Source: Anniella stebbinsi (Eukaryota > Chordata > Lepidosauria > Squamata > Anniellidae). Taken from it: a stretch of 64,000 nt of DNA. Made by a program: the position numbers and the translations under genes. Shown here one piece after another: positions 42,558 through 53,687 of this stretch (position 1 is the first letter of the stretch; every line of letters begins with the position of its first letter). The stretch is from contig JARDYH010000003.1 of the NCBI GenBank assembly GCA_029215795.1, positions 265,207,562 through 265,271,561 on the forward strand. The letters are read 5' to 3'. The notes beneath the pieces were generated by a model. The model did no database searches. It was not told the DNA's origin and saw only the letters and a program-made list of their open reading frames with translations.

Positions 42558-43427
42558 TGACATGAGTCTTACATTTAATCAGGAAGTGACGTGGGGGGGG
42601 GAGACCCATTCCCCTCCCTCAGTTTATGCATTTTCCCCTCCATTAGCTTTGTTGTTGCAGGACAGCGAGGGACAATGTCCTCACCTCTCACTGTCTGGCA
42701 GCTTCTTGCAGCGGAGTGAATTCCTTGTACTTTTCTGCTGTAGGGAAACAGGCATTGACAGATGATGAGCAGGCAATTGAGTGAGGACTTGGTAGTAGTA
42801 CAGATGTCCGGATTTTATGAAATCTGCCCCGTTTGTGCTTTGTGCATTATGCGTCATCGTTCACTCTGGCGTCCGTTCACAGACGGATTCAATTCCCCCC
42901 CCGCCCCGTTATGCGGAAAAATGTGCAAATAGTCCCGTAAGAAAGTTTGCAACAATTTACATAATTTATTTTAGTACGTAACGTTTAGCGTCTCGTCCAC
43001 CTTTCCGTTCCACCTTTCCCCGAGCCCATTTTCCAGCATGGCATATGTCTCAGGAGAAACTTGTGTATTTTCCTGCGAATCAGTTTGCATAAATTTCAGG
43101 GAACTAATAGAAAATAAAATCTGAAAGTCTGCAGACTCGATGCAACCTGGGAGGCCAGTCTGCAGTAGATTCCGCACGTCAGATTTTTATAAATCTGAAC
43201 TCATTTTAGCCTGTCTTGCGTTTGTAATGCACCCCTAGGCAGGGGTGCTTAGAGGATCCTCCTTAGATGGATGTAGCAGCTCCCCAAACTGCTAGCTGCT
43301 ACTATTACATGGAGGCTTTTGATGCCTTCTTAATGACGTGCTGTGGGAGCCAGCCCACAATATGTAACCTATACTAAAGAACTGTGATGGCTGAGGCTGC
43401 AAGGCTCATACTAAATCAATCAACCAT
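42557..43427. other. Unassigned DNA, possibly including a decayed MITE at about 42797-43233
   Basis: The 42797-43233 segment opens ACAGATGTCCGGATTTTATG and closes AATGCACCCCTAGG, with inverted AAATCTG/CAGATTT motifs, loosely like the AGGGGTGTGC family. I cannot confirm ends or target duplication. Confidence 0.35.
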
Positions 43428-44385
43428 AGAATCATAGAATCGCAGAGTTGGAAGGGGCCTATAAGGCCATCAAGTCCAACCCCTTGCCCAATGCAGGAAT
43501 CCACCTTAAAACATACCTGACAGATGACTCTCCAGCTGCCTCTTGAATGCTTCTAGTGTGGGAGAGCCCACGACCTCCCTTGGTCATTGGTTCCATTGTT
43601 GTATTGCTCTAACAGTCAGGAAGTTTTTCTTGATGTCCAGCCGGAATCTGGCTTCCTGTCACTTGAGCCCATAATTCCATGTCCTGCACTCTGGGTTGAT
43701 CGAGAAGAGATCCTGCCCCTCCTCTGTGTGACAACCTTTCAGGTATTTGAAGGCTGCTATCAAGTCTCTCCTCAATCTTCTCTTCTCCAGGCTAAACATG
43801 TCTAGTTCTTTCAGTCTCTCCTCATAGGACCCCTGATTATCCGTGTTGCCCTCCTCTGAACCCCCTCCAGCTTGTTTGCATCCTTCTTGAAGTGTGGTGC
43901 CCAGAACTGGACAGCACTCAAGATGAGGCCTAACCAGTGCCGAATAGAGGGGAACCATTACCTCTCACGATTTGGAAGCTATACTGTGCTTTTATTAATG
44001 AAGCCCAAAATAGCATTTGCTATATTTGCAGCCACGTCACACTGTTGGCTCATATTCAGCTTGTGATCTACAACAATTCCAAGATCCTTCTCACCTGTCA
44101 TGTTGCTGAGCCAAGTATCCCCCATCTTGTAAATGTGCATTTGGTTTCTTTTTCCTAGATGTATAACTTGGCATTTATCGCTATTAAATTTCATCCTGTT
44201 GTTTTCAGTCCAGTGCTCTGGTCTGCCAAGATCACTTTGAAGGTTTTTTTTGTCTTTCAGGGTGTTAGCGATCCCACCCAATTTTGTGTAATCTGCAGTT
44301 TTGATAAGCATTCTCTGCACCTCCTCATCCAAATCATTAACAAAAATGTTGATGAGCCCTGGCCCAAGACTGAGCCCTGAATGAA
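43428..44385 (-). mobile_element. CR1 LINE, 3' about 960 bp
   Basis: The 3' octamers (ATAGAATCATAGAATC on this strand) open the copy. On the minus strand the frame at 43979-44332 encodes NRMKFNSDKCQVIHLGKRNQ and KMGDTWLSNMTGEKDLGIVV, the CR1 reverse transcriptase thumb. Upstream a decayed GSVLG...INIFVNDLDE-type motif is recognisable near 44340-44385. Frame breaks are present. It is one of the longest LINE fragments in the window. Confidence 0.9.
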
Positions 44386-45535
44386 TACTGAAAAATCTTT
44401 GAGGTGAATGGTCTGCACACGTTGCAAGAAAAATGCGGCCAACACAGGGTGGAATTGCAAGGACCTCCTTTTGTCATTGCAGTACTTGGGTCCTTCAGTT
44501 TTAGCACCTTGTGTATATCATTATTGATTGAAATCCATTGCTTACCTGTATTGTCCCTATGTAAATATTGGAGCATTCCGTTCGTAGGAAAATTACTTGC
44601 TGTTGCCGGTATTTTTGGAATTCTGGTCTTAACATATAGTGACTCTTAACATATAGTAGCGATGGAACCACACAAAATATTTCAGAGTGTTAAAAGCAAG
44701 TGATTGTTATTTAAAAGAGCGGTATAAGTTGCCTGGTGTCTTATCTAATCTTTTGTTTGCCTCTGAATGGCATGTTATTATGTCATTTAATTTCTTTTTT
44801 AAAAAAGTCATACAGCATATCCGAAAGGTTCGTTGAATACATTTTTTACATTCCCTTCTGTTCTCCTGCTGCTGGTGCAGTTGAATTACGCACTCTGACA
44901 TCCATGTCATGTTCTGTTTACTTAACTGCTCTGCTACTAGTCAAAACCTAGAAGTTTCCGCCCTCCAGTCCTCTCTGAAGGGTCAAGTTGGCTTGGAAAA
45001 AACGATTGTCTCTGCTATCAATTTATACATTATTGTCACTGACAATAAACATGCCGGGATCTGAAACTGCATTTTGTTATCTGACCGTTCTTGATAGCCC
45101 AAAAAAGACAGCTTGATTTTCATTAGCCGGCTTGACCCTGCGGGGCTAAGAGAGCAGTGGGAAAAGAATGCATTTTGACAAGAAGTAAACTGAGGAAACT
45201 TGACATAAACGCTAGGAAAGGGCCCTCTATGCATCCCTAAGGTGTCATTTTTAATAAACTAAACTTGCTTTTAAAAAAAAAATCTCCAGATGATGAAGTT
45301 AAATTCTAAACTGCTTCTGGTAAATGTCCAGTTGGCAAGGAAAGTGGCATAGCTGTCCAGAACTGTGACCATCCTCTCATTTTGTAAAAGAAAAAAAAAA
45401 CAGTGGAAGAACCTAGAAATAGAGGAAAAAAATGTACTATAAAGTATATGTGAAATCAACGTACAACCAATGTACTCATCAACACTTTTAAAACTTTCGA
45501 GTTTGCATTACAAAATTAACCTATAAAAACAAATG
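44386..45535. other. Unassigned AT-rich non-coding DNA
   Basis: No gene or repeat recognised over about 1.1 kb. Confidence 0.4.
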
Positions 45536-45599
45536 AAGAGCCATGCTGGATCAGAGCAAAGTCCATCTAGTCCAGAACTCTGTTCACACAGCAGACAAC
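45536..45599 (-). mobile_element. CR1-like LINE 3' tip, inverted against the next copy
   Basis: AAGAGCCATGCTGGATCAGA, then GTCCATCTAGTCCAGAACTC, is the reversed CR1-like 3' end. At about 45600 it switches directly into plus-strand CR1-like coding sequence. Confidence 0.65.
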
Positions 45600-46066
45600 A
45601 ACTTGGATAAAGGGAGGCCAAGGGGAGACATGATAGAGGTGTACAAAATTATGCCTGGTGTGGAGAATGTGAATAAGGAGTCATTTTTCTCCTTCTCCCA
45701 TAATACTAGAACCTGGGGTCATCCCATGAAGCTGATTGGTGGGAGATTCAGGAAGGACTTCTTCACACAGCACATAGTTAAACTATGGAATTCACTACCA
45801 CCAATTTGGATGGTTTTAAAAGGGAGTTGGATAAATTCCTGGAGGAGAAGGCTATCAATGGCTACAAATCTTCACGGCTGTGTGCTACCTCCAGTATCAG
45901 GTCAAAAACCTATATACACCAGTTGCTGGGGAACATGGACTGGAGGGTGCTGTTGTACTATGTACTGCTTGTGATTCCCTGGTCAACAGCTAGTTGGCTA
46001 CTGTGTGAACAGAATTTTGGACTAGATGAACCCTTGGTCTGATCCAGCAGGGCTCTTCTTATTTTC
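45600..46066 (+). mobile_element. CR1-like LINE, 3' end
   Basis: The frame contains RGDMIEVYKIMPGVENVNKE, FFSFSHNTRTWGHPMKLIGG and FRKDFFTQHIVKLWNSLPP. It then loses about 14 codons relative to the 31925 copy before IWMVLKG. The 3' end is GGTCTGATCCAGCAGGGCTC. Confidence 0.8.
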
Positions 46067-46202
46067 TGATTCTTTTTCTTTTGTGTTCCTTATGCCACTC
46101 TACATTCCATGGCTTCTGAGCATGGTTCATCCTTATTGGGCTGTGGAAGATGGGGTTGTGATGTAGGGTGCCCATGTCTCTTAATTAACAGAGGACAATC
46201 CT

Positions 46203-46392
46203 CTATTTGAAGTCCTACACCAATCAGGATATCACACTATGAAAGCAGTATATGGCATGTGTCTATGGGCCCCAACAGTTGTCAGTCTACTTCAAAACCA
46301 CTATAAAGTATTAGTGTGGCTCCTACTTCTTATATACCGCTTTCATACTGCTTTCATAGTGCTATATCCTGCTTGGTGTAGATTGGGCCGAC
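46203..46392. mobile_element. Family C fold-back MITE
   Basis: CCTACACCAATCAGGATATC at the left faces GCTATATCCTGCTTGGTGTA at the right. The centre has GGGCCCCAACAGTTGTCAG. Confidence 0.7.
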
Positions 46393-46547
46393 TCATAGAG
46401 GTGGAAGGAACCTTAAGAGTTTTCTCTCACAACTACTTGCTTAGTAGAATATAACCACAGGTAAAACATTCCTCCTTCTCTAAAAGTCTCATGCTGGGTT
46501 TGAGTTAGTCAATGAGGGAAGAATGAGAACATTTCCAAGATGTGCAC
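46393..46547. other. Unassigned non-coding DNA
   Basis: A decayed CR1-like scrap (GACTCATAGAGGTGGAAGG) is possible at its start. Confidence 0.3.
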
Positions 46548-46816
46548 CAGGGATGTGCATGGCCGAAATTATCGTATCGTTATCGGAAATTCCGACATAA
46601 AAAAATTTCGGATCCGATCATATTGGGGGGTACCCGGATTTGATCGGATCTGAAATCTAATAAATATCGGATGTTCCGATACAATAACCATATTTTTCCC
46701 CATAGGTTTGCATTAGGGGAAAGAAAGCTTTTCCCCAATGCAAGTCTATGGGAAAAAACACTGGGCCAGCACTCCCTCCCTCCTCCCATTCATGTTCCCT
46801 CCCCCCACTCGTGTTT

Positions 46817-47069
46817 CTTACCCCCCGCCATTGCCGTCGCCTCCTCCTCCTCTGCCACCACCGCCTCCTCCGCCGCTGCCTCCGCCGCCACCGCCACCCC
46901 CGCCACCGCCCTGTACTACTGCTAAACAGGCTTTCCGGCCTGCTCATCAGTACAGATAAGCGCCAAGTGATGTCGTCATGACTTGGCATGGCTCTGTACT
47001 GACAAACAGGCCAGAAATACTGTTTAGCAGTACTACTGGGTGGCGGTGGTGGAGAAGGCCCAGGTAAGG
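46817..47069. repeat. Nested-hairpin cassette, first copy in this element
   Basis: CTTACC opens the unit and CAGGTAAGG closes it. The core is CCAAGTGATGTCGTCATGAC. Arm hairpins use AAACAGGCTTTCCGGCCTG on the left and AAACAGGCCAGAAATACTGTTT on the right. A long CCG/CCT-rich stretch enlarges the left arm. Confidence 0.65.
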
Positions 47070-47096
47070 AGCGGGAGAGGGGAAGGAGGGGTCCCC

Positions 47097-47306
47097 CTTA
47101 CCTGGGCCTTGTCCGCTCTCATCCGCTGCTAGGAACTACTGAGAACTAGGCTTTGTGGACTAGTTCTCATTAGAGTGCTGGTGTGCCAGGTGATGACATT
47201 ACCCAGCATTCCAGCGCTCTACTGAGAACTAGGCTGCAAAGCCTAGTTCTCAGTAGTTCCTAGCAGTGGATGACAGCGGATGGCAGTGGACAAAGCCCAG
47301 GTAAGG
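47097..47306. repeat. Nested-hairpin cassette, second copy in this element
   Basis: CTTACCTGGGCCTTGTCCGC opens it, and the near complement ending GCCCAGGTAAGG closes it. The core is CCAGGTGATGACATTACCC. The left arm hairpin pairs GAACTAGGC with ACTAGTTCTCA; the right arm pairs GAACTAGGCTGCAAAGCC with TAGTTCTC. The stem sequences differ from the 5507 and 34167 cassettes, while the layout is the same. Confidence 0.75.
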
Positions 47307-47612
47307 AGCGTGAGTGGGAGGGGGGAGGGCCGGCCCTAGGTCCGATACTCCAATATATCCGATAGGTATTGGACATATGGATTTTAGATCCGATCAGATA
47401 GGGCCTCCTTAGGAATGTATCATTATCATTAATCAGATGTCCAATAATGACCTTATCGGTTCGTTATCGGATATCGGAATGATACGATACACATCCCTAA
47501 TGTACACAACTGTTATTTGGAAAAATATCCAAGATACACATGGATTTTCATGCAAAAAAGGAAAAGGAAAGCTCACAACCTGATATAGACTTGACCTAGA
47601 ATGAGCTTCGAG

Positions 47613-47816
47613 ATAGGCCAGTTCCACACCAAGCAGGATATAGCACTATGAAAGCGGCACGAAAGCAGTATATGGCATATGTCAATGGGCCCCAACAGTT
47701 GTCAGTGTACTTCAATACCGCTATAGAGCAGTAATGTGGCTCCTGCCTTTTATATACCGCTTTCATACTACTGTCATAGTGCTATATCCTGGTGGTGTAG
47801 ATTGGGCCATGGTTTA
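47613..47816. mobile_element. Family C fold-back MITE
   Basis: The left end GGCCAGTTCCACACCAAGC faces the right end GGTGTAGATTGGGCC. The interior has TATGAAAGCGGCACGAAAGC and ATATACCGCTTTCATAC in inverted relation. Confidence 0.75.
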
Positions 47817-47927
47817 AAGATAGAGAGATAAGAAGGGAGGGCAGGGACTTGACATTGACCATCAAGACTTAGCACCAGGACAGCAGATGGAGAAGCCACA
47901 CAGCTGTCAGTCTCTGCACTATGGTGA
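47817..47927. other. Unassigned non-coding DNA
   Basis: No gene or repeat recognised. Confidence 0.3.
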
Positions 47928-48127
47928 GATGTTAAAGCTGCAGGAGCTATACTAGAGTGACCAGATTCAAAAGAGGGTAGGGCTCCTGCAGCTTTAACTG
48001 TTGCGATGAAGAGGGAATTTCACCAGGTGCTGCATGCATACAAATGGCACCTGCTGAAATTCCCTTTTCTATTCAACTGTTAAAGAGTTGAATAGAGCCC
48101 TGTCCTCCTTTCCCTATGGTCACCCTA
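47928..48127 (+). mobile_element. Fold-back MITE (family A), right part only
   Basis: It starts at the central block (AGCTATACTAGAGTGACCAG) and runs through the right arm to GGTCACCCTA at 48127. The left arm is missing. Confidence 0.7.
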
Positions 48128-49125
48128 ATAGAGCTAAGGCTGAAATCGCAGAAGAAAATGGTACCAATGTCTTTTATGTAACCTCCTGTTATATGTGTGA
48201 AGAAGCAGTTCCTGGTGCATTTTCTTAAGAAATTACAAGCCCTTTGGCTTTTGAACTCTGGGCATTCATCACATGAATGAGACTCCGGAATGTATTTCAA
48301 CACCCACCCTGTCAACCATGTTCTTCTTTAGTTTTTTAATTTTACTTTCAATGTCAGAAAGTTGAAAAAGCATTATAGGTTCAAGGTTGCTGAACCGTAG
48401 TGCTGGCTCTAAAGCTACAGTCAATGAAATTTCATTTAATGGCATATTGATGATGGTCGAAGGGGCAAGAAACATCTGCTGAGCTGCAGGGAGGGGAAAC
48501 AGACCCAGCTAATTATTAAAAGGAGGCAGGAGAAAGTGCTACTCGGCAGAAATGCTTTTGTTAGGTAGGGTCCTCTTCGTTGGAGGGGGTGGGATATAAC
48601 CCTGGGATCCCTACGGTTTGCTAACAATCAGGTTGTTTATCCCTGCTGGGGAATGAGCTGGGACCAGGGGAGAAAAAGTGACACACCAGGGCCAAAAGCG
48701 TTCTTTCGGCGTGAGCAAGTGCATTAAAATAAAGCTGCCATTAAAAGAATTGTCTGCTCATTTCTGATCATTACGTGCCTTTTTGAATAGAATAGAGATG
48801 TGAAGATCTGGAGGAGGGGACAGAGAAAACAGAGACACCCCCCAAAAGAGGAAAAAAATGTTTTAAAAAACCAAGCCTGCCCCTCATTTTTTTCCTGGTG
48901 TTCATGCCCAGCATTTGCTAAGTTCCAGACGTAATTTAGAGGGCCGCCATTAGCACTGTTAATGTTCCTGCACTCTTGCAAAGGACTCCCATTTTGGAAG
49001 CAAAGCGCCTCCCCGAGGACTAGTTTGAGAGCCATCTCCATTTGCATACCTTATATCTCACTGTGCCTTAGCAGCCATGCTTCTCTGCTCTCCAGCCAGA
49101 TAGCAGAACCCTGAGATGCAAGTCC
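48128..49125. other. Unassigned non-coding DNA
   Basis: No gene or repeat recognised over 1 kb. Confidence 0.4.
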
Positions 49126-49360
49126 AATCTACACTAAGCAGGATATTGAACTATGAAAGCAGTATGAAAGTGGTATATAAGAAGCAGGAGCCACACTACT
49201 GCTTCACAGAGGTATTGAAGTGCACTGACAACTGTTGGGGCCCATTGACACATACCATATACCGCTTTCATACTGCTATATCCTGCTTGGTGTGGCTCCT
49301 GCCTTTTATATAGCGCTTTCATAGCGCAATATCCTGCTTGGTGTAGATGAGGCTCATCAT
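49126..49360. mobile_element. Family C fold-back MITE (most complete)
   Basis: The left end CCAATCTACACTAAGCAGG faces the right end CCTGCTTGGTGTAGATGAGG. An extra internal CCTGCTTGGTGTGG repeat (near 49280) doubles the right tip. The scrap TGTCCTGCTTGGTGTAGATG at 49758-49780 is a further right end. Confidence 0.75.
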
Positions 49361-50184
49361 GACTATTGGAATATAAAAAAGTTTGCTTCTGCTTCCCTGA
49401 TGTTAAACACATTTGTTAGGGAATAAGCAACATGTTGTTGTAGAACAAAATATTTTAAAGGGGGGAAAAAGAATACAATGAGCAACTGTCCATGACCAGA
49501 TAGCTGCCCCGGACTATACCATTTTTTATATAAATGAGCAGCATCAGTCCTGGTGGGCCAAATGCTGAGGTTGGACCTGTGTACCACTTCTTCCATCACC
49601 TGCTACTCTCCGGGGTGGGGGTGGGGGTGTCACTGGGGGAGCTAGGCTGTGGACATCCAGAATTCAGCCCCAAGGTCCATCTCTAGCTGTACCACTGCTA
49701 ATTGGGGAAGAGGAGTCATCACGGCAGCCTTGAAGATCCAGTTGTATACATCTCCCAAGATGTCCTGCTTGGTGTAGATGAGGTCCTAGAAAAAAGCGAC
49801 TGTGGCCTCCAGTTCTCCATCTCCAACCGTAGGTCTTGCTGGCAAATTAAACAAAGACTTTCTGTTCTTACATTTGCTGCGGAAATGACGTTTGATGTAT
49901 TGATTTATTTCTTCTCCTCATGATTGTTCTCACATAGCATTTTTTTTTTAAAAAAAAATTGTATATAAATAGTTCTTCCCCTCCAGCGACCTGTTAACAA
50001 CTCAGTGGGGGCACCAGAGAGTTAGTTCCTGCAATTGGTTAGCTTCCACGATGTGAATAAATGTAACATGCCCATTGCTATGTGGCCTTATTCATGAAAA
50101 CAGCTTACATTTCTGGTGTCATTTGTTAGTTATTCACACTGAGATCCTAAAGATGATGACAATGATGATGACAATGATGATGAC

Positions 50185-50224
<40 letters not shown>

Positions 50225-50984
50225 CTTGTTTTCATTTGTATCTTATTACCAGTAATGTTATTTAGGAATTCTTGCAAAATGTGATGCTTTGACTAAATAC
50301 TGGACCCCCCTCCCCCCCCCCAAAAAAAGAAAAAAAAGGTCTTTTGTAAGTTTAATACACTCTGGACTGCAAGATCATAATTGCTCAATAAGGGCGTGAG
50401 TCTATTTTGTGAAAATCAATGGGAGATTTCTGATGACCGCAGGGCTTGAATTTCCTTTGCATTTAAATAGCTTCATACTGCAGTCATTTCTTGCTTTTGT
50501 ATGAAAATATATATATCAGAACGTAGAGGGGTGGAATGCCAGAACCTCAAAAGTAGAGCATCTCCAGTACCTATTGGACCCCTATGCCAGGGTTTCCTGG
50601 ATAAATTTTATCTTCATGTTTGTTGAATTGGACCTCTTCAACGTCCCATTAGATTTTAGATACATTGTAGTGGTAAAATTTTATGGAGGAGGGTAGTGGT
50701 CTGAAAAACCTTCTTAAGTCATTTTTTTCCTCTTGCCAAACAGGAGGTTATCCAAAAAAACAATATGCATTTTTTTTTTTGCTAGAATACGGGTTTTCCA
50801 AATTATTCTATTTCTCATGTTATTTCAGATACTTACATGATTGTGTTTGGTTCCCAATTCAAAGCCATGGAGACTCAGCCTAAGTGTGCGTGGTTTCCCA
50901 TTTGAAAGCACAGGCCTGGCTTAATATTTCATTGTTTGTGATTCAGAAGCATGCAGATAACCATGGACTGTTTTGAAATTATTA
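49361..50984. other. Unassigned AT-rich DNA with an (AAT)n microsatellite
   Basis: (AAT)n lies at 50186-50222, preceded by GATGATGACA repeats. Nothing else recognised. Confidence 0.4.
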
Positions 50985-51570
50985 CTATTATATCTCTTTC
51001 TCGCTCATGGTGGTCTTTCTAGACGGACATGAAGGGCTTTGCCAAGTCATGATGACTTGTACAGATTTAGAAATTTTCTTACGATTGAGCATGTTTGAAT
51101 TATGACTGCGTTCTGGGTGTTGGTGTGAATGTATTTTTGTAGGCCCAGTTTCTGAAGTTTTTCAGTGTAGTTTTTTTTTTTTTAATGTGATGCCAGTGAT
51201 GGATGTGGCTAGCGGAATAATTGTGACCTTTTCCTGTTGCCATAGTTCTTTGACTTCCATGGCCAGTGGTGTATATTTGTCTCTCTTTCGTGTGTGTGTT
51301 TTTCTTTTTTGTCTGGTCGGTTGCAGGGTATTGTCTTGTCAGTATGAATTGTTCTGTCCCGGTATATTTTGTGATCTGCAGTTTCCTTGATTGTTCTGGG
51401 TGAGTATGTATAGTATGGTGTGGGTTGTTTGATAAGGTTGAATTTGATGGCCAGTTGTTGGTGAATTATTTTTGCAGCTCTATTGTGTCTGTCCGTATAG
51501 TCCATTCCAGCCAGAATTTTACATCCTCCTGTTATATGGTCTATTGTTTCATGGCTGTTATTATTTTATT
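50985..51570 (-). mobile_element. R4/Dong-like LINE, C-terminal region and 3' end
   Basis: On the minus strand the frame at 51209-51505 reads YTDRHNRAAKIIHQQLAIKF, then PTPYYTYSPRTIKETADHKI and YRDRTIHTDKTIPCNRPDK. An HNRAA...H helix, a Y-rich stretch and a (D/E)RTI...NRPD motif are what I recall from C-terminal REL-endonuclease domains of R4/Dong-type LINEs. The conserved LWQQEKVTIIP segment follows after a frameshift. The 3' end has CTCGCTCATGG and lacks a clean tail. It is inactive. Confidence 0.7.
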
Positions 51571-52221
51571 AGTATTATTATTACAGAGAATCACAAATGC
51601 ATATGGTTGTCTAAAAATAGACAACGATTGGGGAAGGGAGAAAAGGATTAATTGATTCACTTTTCAAAACAACCAGATGTGATCATTATATTCCCTTTCT
51701 GATTCCATGAAATGGGCTTAAATACACGACAATTCACCATTGTATTTTCTCTTTTTCCATCGGTCTGACACTTGTTTCTATAAGCAGAACACTTACACGC
51801 AGAGGCAAGCCTGCTGTCATTGTTGATGGTTGGGGAATTAAAAAAAATGCCAGATTAGCAAGGACAATCTGTTTATCTGAACCCATCCTCTCATTCTACT
51901 TTGGGAGGGAAAGGGTTGGAGATGCATCCCTCCCCCATCAACAACATGTGATGCTCTCTTTCCACCAGTTATCTGCAGGGATTTCACCCTGAGCGTAGAA
52001 CGTACATTATTTTCTTTCCAGCCTTTCAACGAGTGAATTTCGTCTTATTCAGAAGAAACTAAACCAAACCCTCATTTAGCTATTGGGGAGAGTGCAAACG
52101 CTCATCATGTTAGCCCCAATAGCCACGCCCCGAAGCAGATTCCCAAAATGCAGACAGCTGTGCTGATCCGTATCAACAAATCAGTTCTAGCCATTTTCAT
52201 CTCTACCGGGAGCAGCTCTTT
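51571..52221. other. Unassigned non-coding DNA
   Basis: No gene or repeat recognised. Confidence 0.4.
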
Positions 52222-52229
52222 TGTAAAGC

Positions 52230-52549
52230 TAGGCTGACCATATGAAAAGGAGGACAGGGCTCCTGTAACTTTAACAGTTGTAGAGAAAAGGGAATTTCAG
52301 CTAGTGTCATTTGTATGCAATTAGTTCCTGGTGAAATTTCCTCTTCATCACAACAGTTAAAGTTGCAGGGGCGCTGCCTTCTTTTGTATATGGTCACTCT
52401 AGTATAATGCCTGCACCTTTAACTGTTGTGATGAAGAGGGAATATCACCAGGAACTAATTGCATACAAGTGACACTGGCTGAAATTCCCTTTTCTCTACA
52501 ACTGTTAAAGTAACAGGAGCCCTGTCCTCCTTTTCATATGGTCAGCCTA
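52230..52549 (-). mobile_element. Fold-back hAT-like MITE (family A)
   Basis: Ends are TAGGCTGACC and GGTCAGCCTA. The flanks share GTAAAG (GTAAAGC left, GTAAAGT right), an imperfect duplication. The central block is in the same orientation as 28056-28375. Confidence 0.85.
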
Positions 52550-52954
52550 GTAAAGTGAACAGATCTCAATTGCCTATTCAAGAGCAAAGCCATCCCCAAA
52601 TTCTTTGGGTTACACCAGAGGACAATGTATTGTTGCTGGGAAAGCTGATCCTCCCCTCCACCAGCTACTGTGAGAATTGCAGCTAGACTTAGAGGGAACA
52701 GGGAATTCTGAGGTCGGGGGCAGATGACATCAGTGTCCCTGATAATAAAAACGAAAAGGCTCTGCAAGCCCTGGTTCCACTACATTTCTGTATGTTAGGC
52801 TGTCTTCCCTTGAATCAGACTAGGGATAGATGGATTTGCCTGCACTCAGTAGATGCTCATGGAGTCACCACTGCTGTCTACCCCCAATCTCCAGGCTACG
52901 CGAGCCCCAGGAGGGCTAAGCAAGCAATCCGGGAGTGCCCCACAGCGGCCCGCT
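52550..52954. other. Unassigned non-coding DNA
   Basis: No gene or repeat recognised. Confidence 0.35.
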
Positions 52955-53180
52955 CCTTGATGCAAGCTGCCATTTTCACGCAAGATGGTGGCTCTGTAAT
53001 TTTTGTATTTTTCATGTTGCACAAACGGCAGCTGTAACATTAGAGATGTAGAGGCCCCCTTTAGGCTTCTAGTGTTGCGCTAATGGTCTTTTAGAGCCAC
53101 CATTTTGCACAACATTAAAAATATGAAAAATGCAGAGCTGCCATCTTGCTTAAAAATGGCAGCTTGCATCAAGGACAAAG
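52955..53180. mobile_element. Fold-back element with arms of about 75 bp
   Basis: CCTTGATGCAAGCTGCCATT opens the left arm and AATGGCAGCTTGCATCAAGG closes the right arm. Complementarity continues through CAAGATGGTGGCTCTG and AAAAATATGAAAAATG to a spacer of about 75 bp. No target duplication was identified. Confidence 0.65.
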
Positions 53181-53687
53181 TGGCGATGAGGGATACTCCT
53201 GGACCCTGTGGCCCCCAGTAAGCATGTCTGCAAGCACCCCACAACTTGGGGAGCTGCTTCTGAGGGCACAAATGGGGGTGACACTCTGTTGGACGTCCCT
53301 GAATCAGAGCGTTGGCCCATCTGCCACAGTGCTGCCTAGAAAGTTGGTGTCAACATCCAGCATCCTTGGGCAGCTGCCACCAATGATACCTTCCTTGCTC
53401 TTCCCTCTTTTTCAACCACAAGCCCAGGTTGCCACTTTGAGCAGCATTGGAGGGTTGGGTCTAGATATTTTAATTCCCCACGGTGCCTCACGAAGACATT
53501 AGGTCAGGAGCATTCTGGGAAATTTAGATGGCAGCTAGACCCCGTCACTGCTGCTCTTGTTATTGCTGTTGCTGCCTGCCACCTCCAGGTAAGCCCACCA
53601 GGAGCCCATCAGAGGGCTGTTTGTCCAGGGCCCTCTCAAATCTGGAGCCCACCATGGCTATTTACTGTATAGCAGGGGTTGAAACAA
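53181..53687. other. Unassigned non-coding DNA
   Basis: No gene or repeat recognised. Confidence 0.35.

Larger units (their letters stand above)
46548..47499. mobile_element. GC-rich hAT-like element with two palindromic cassettes and 8-bp TSD
   Basis: Ends are CAGGGATGTGCATGG and ACACATCCCTA. Flanks ATGTGCAC (46540-46547) and ATGTACAC (47500-47507) match at 7 of 8 bases. Subterminal arrays of ATCGTATCGTTATCGG occur inverted at both ends, the counterpart of the GATCCGATCC arrays in 33912-36196. Two cassettes lie inside (about 46817-47069 and 47097-47306). No transposase is present. A proline/arginine-rich ORF over the CCG/CCT tract is compositional. Confidence 0.85.

Noticed and set aside
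46657..46989. Arg/Trp-rich and Pro-rich ORFs
   Set aside because: They translate a CCG/CCT tract inside a hAT-like MITE in several frames.
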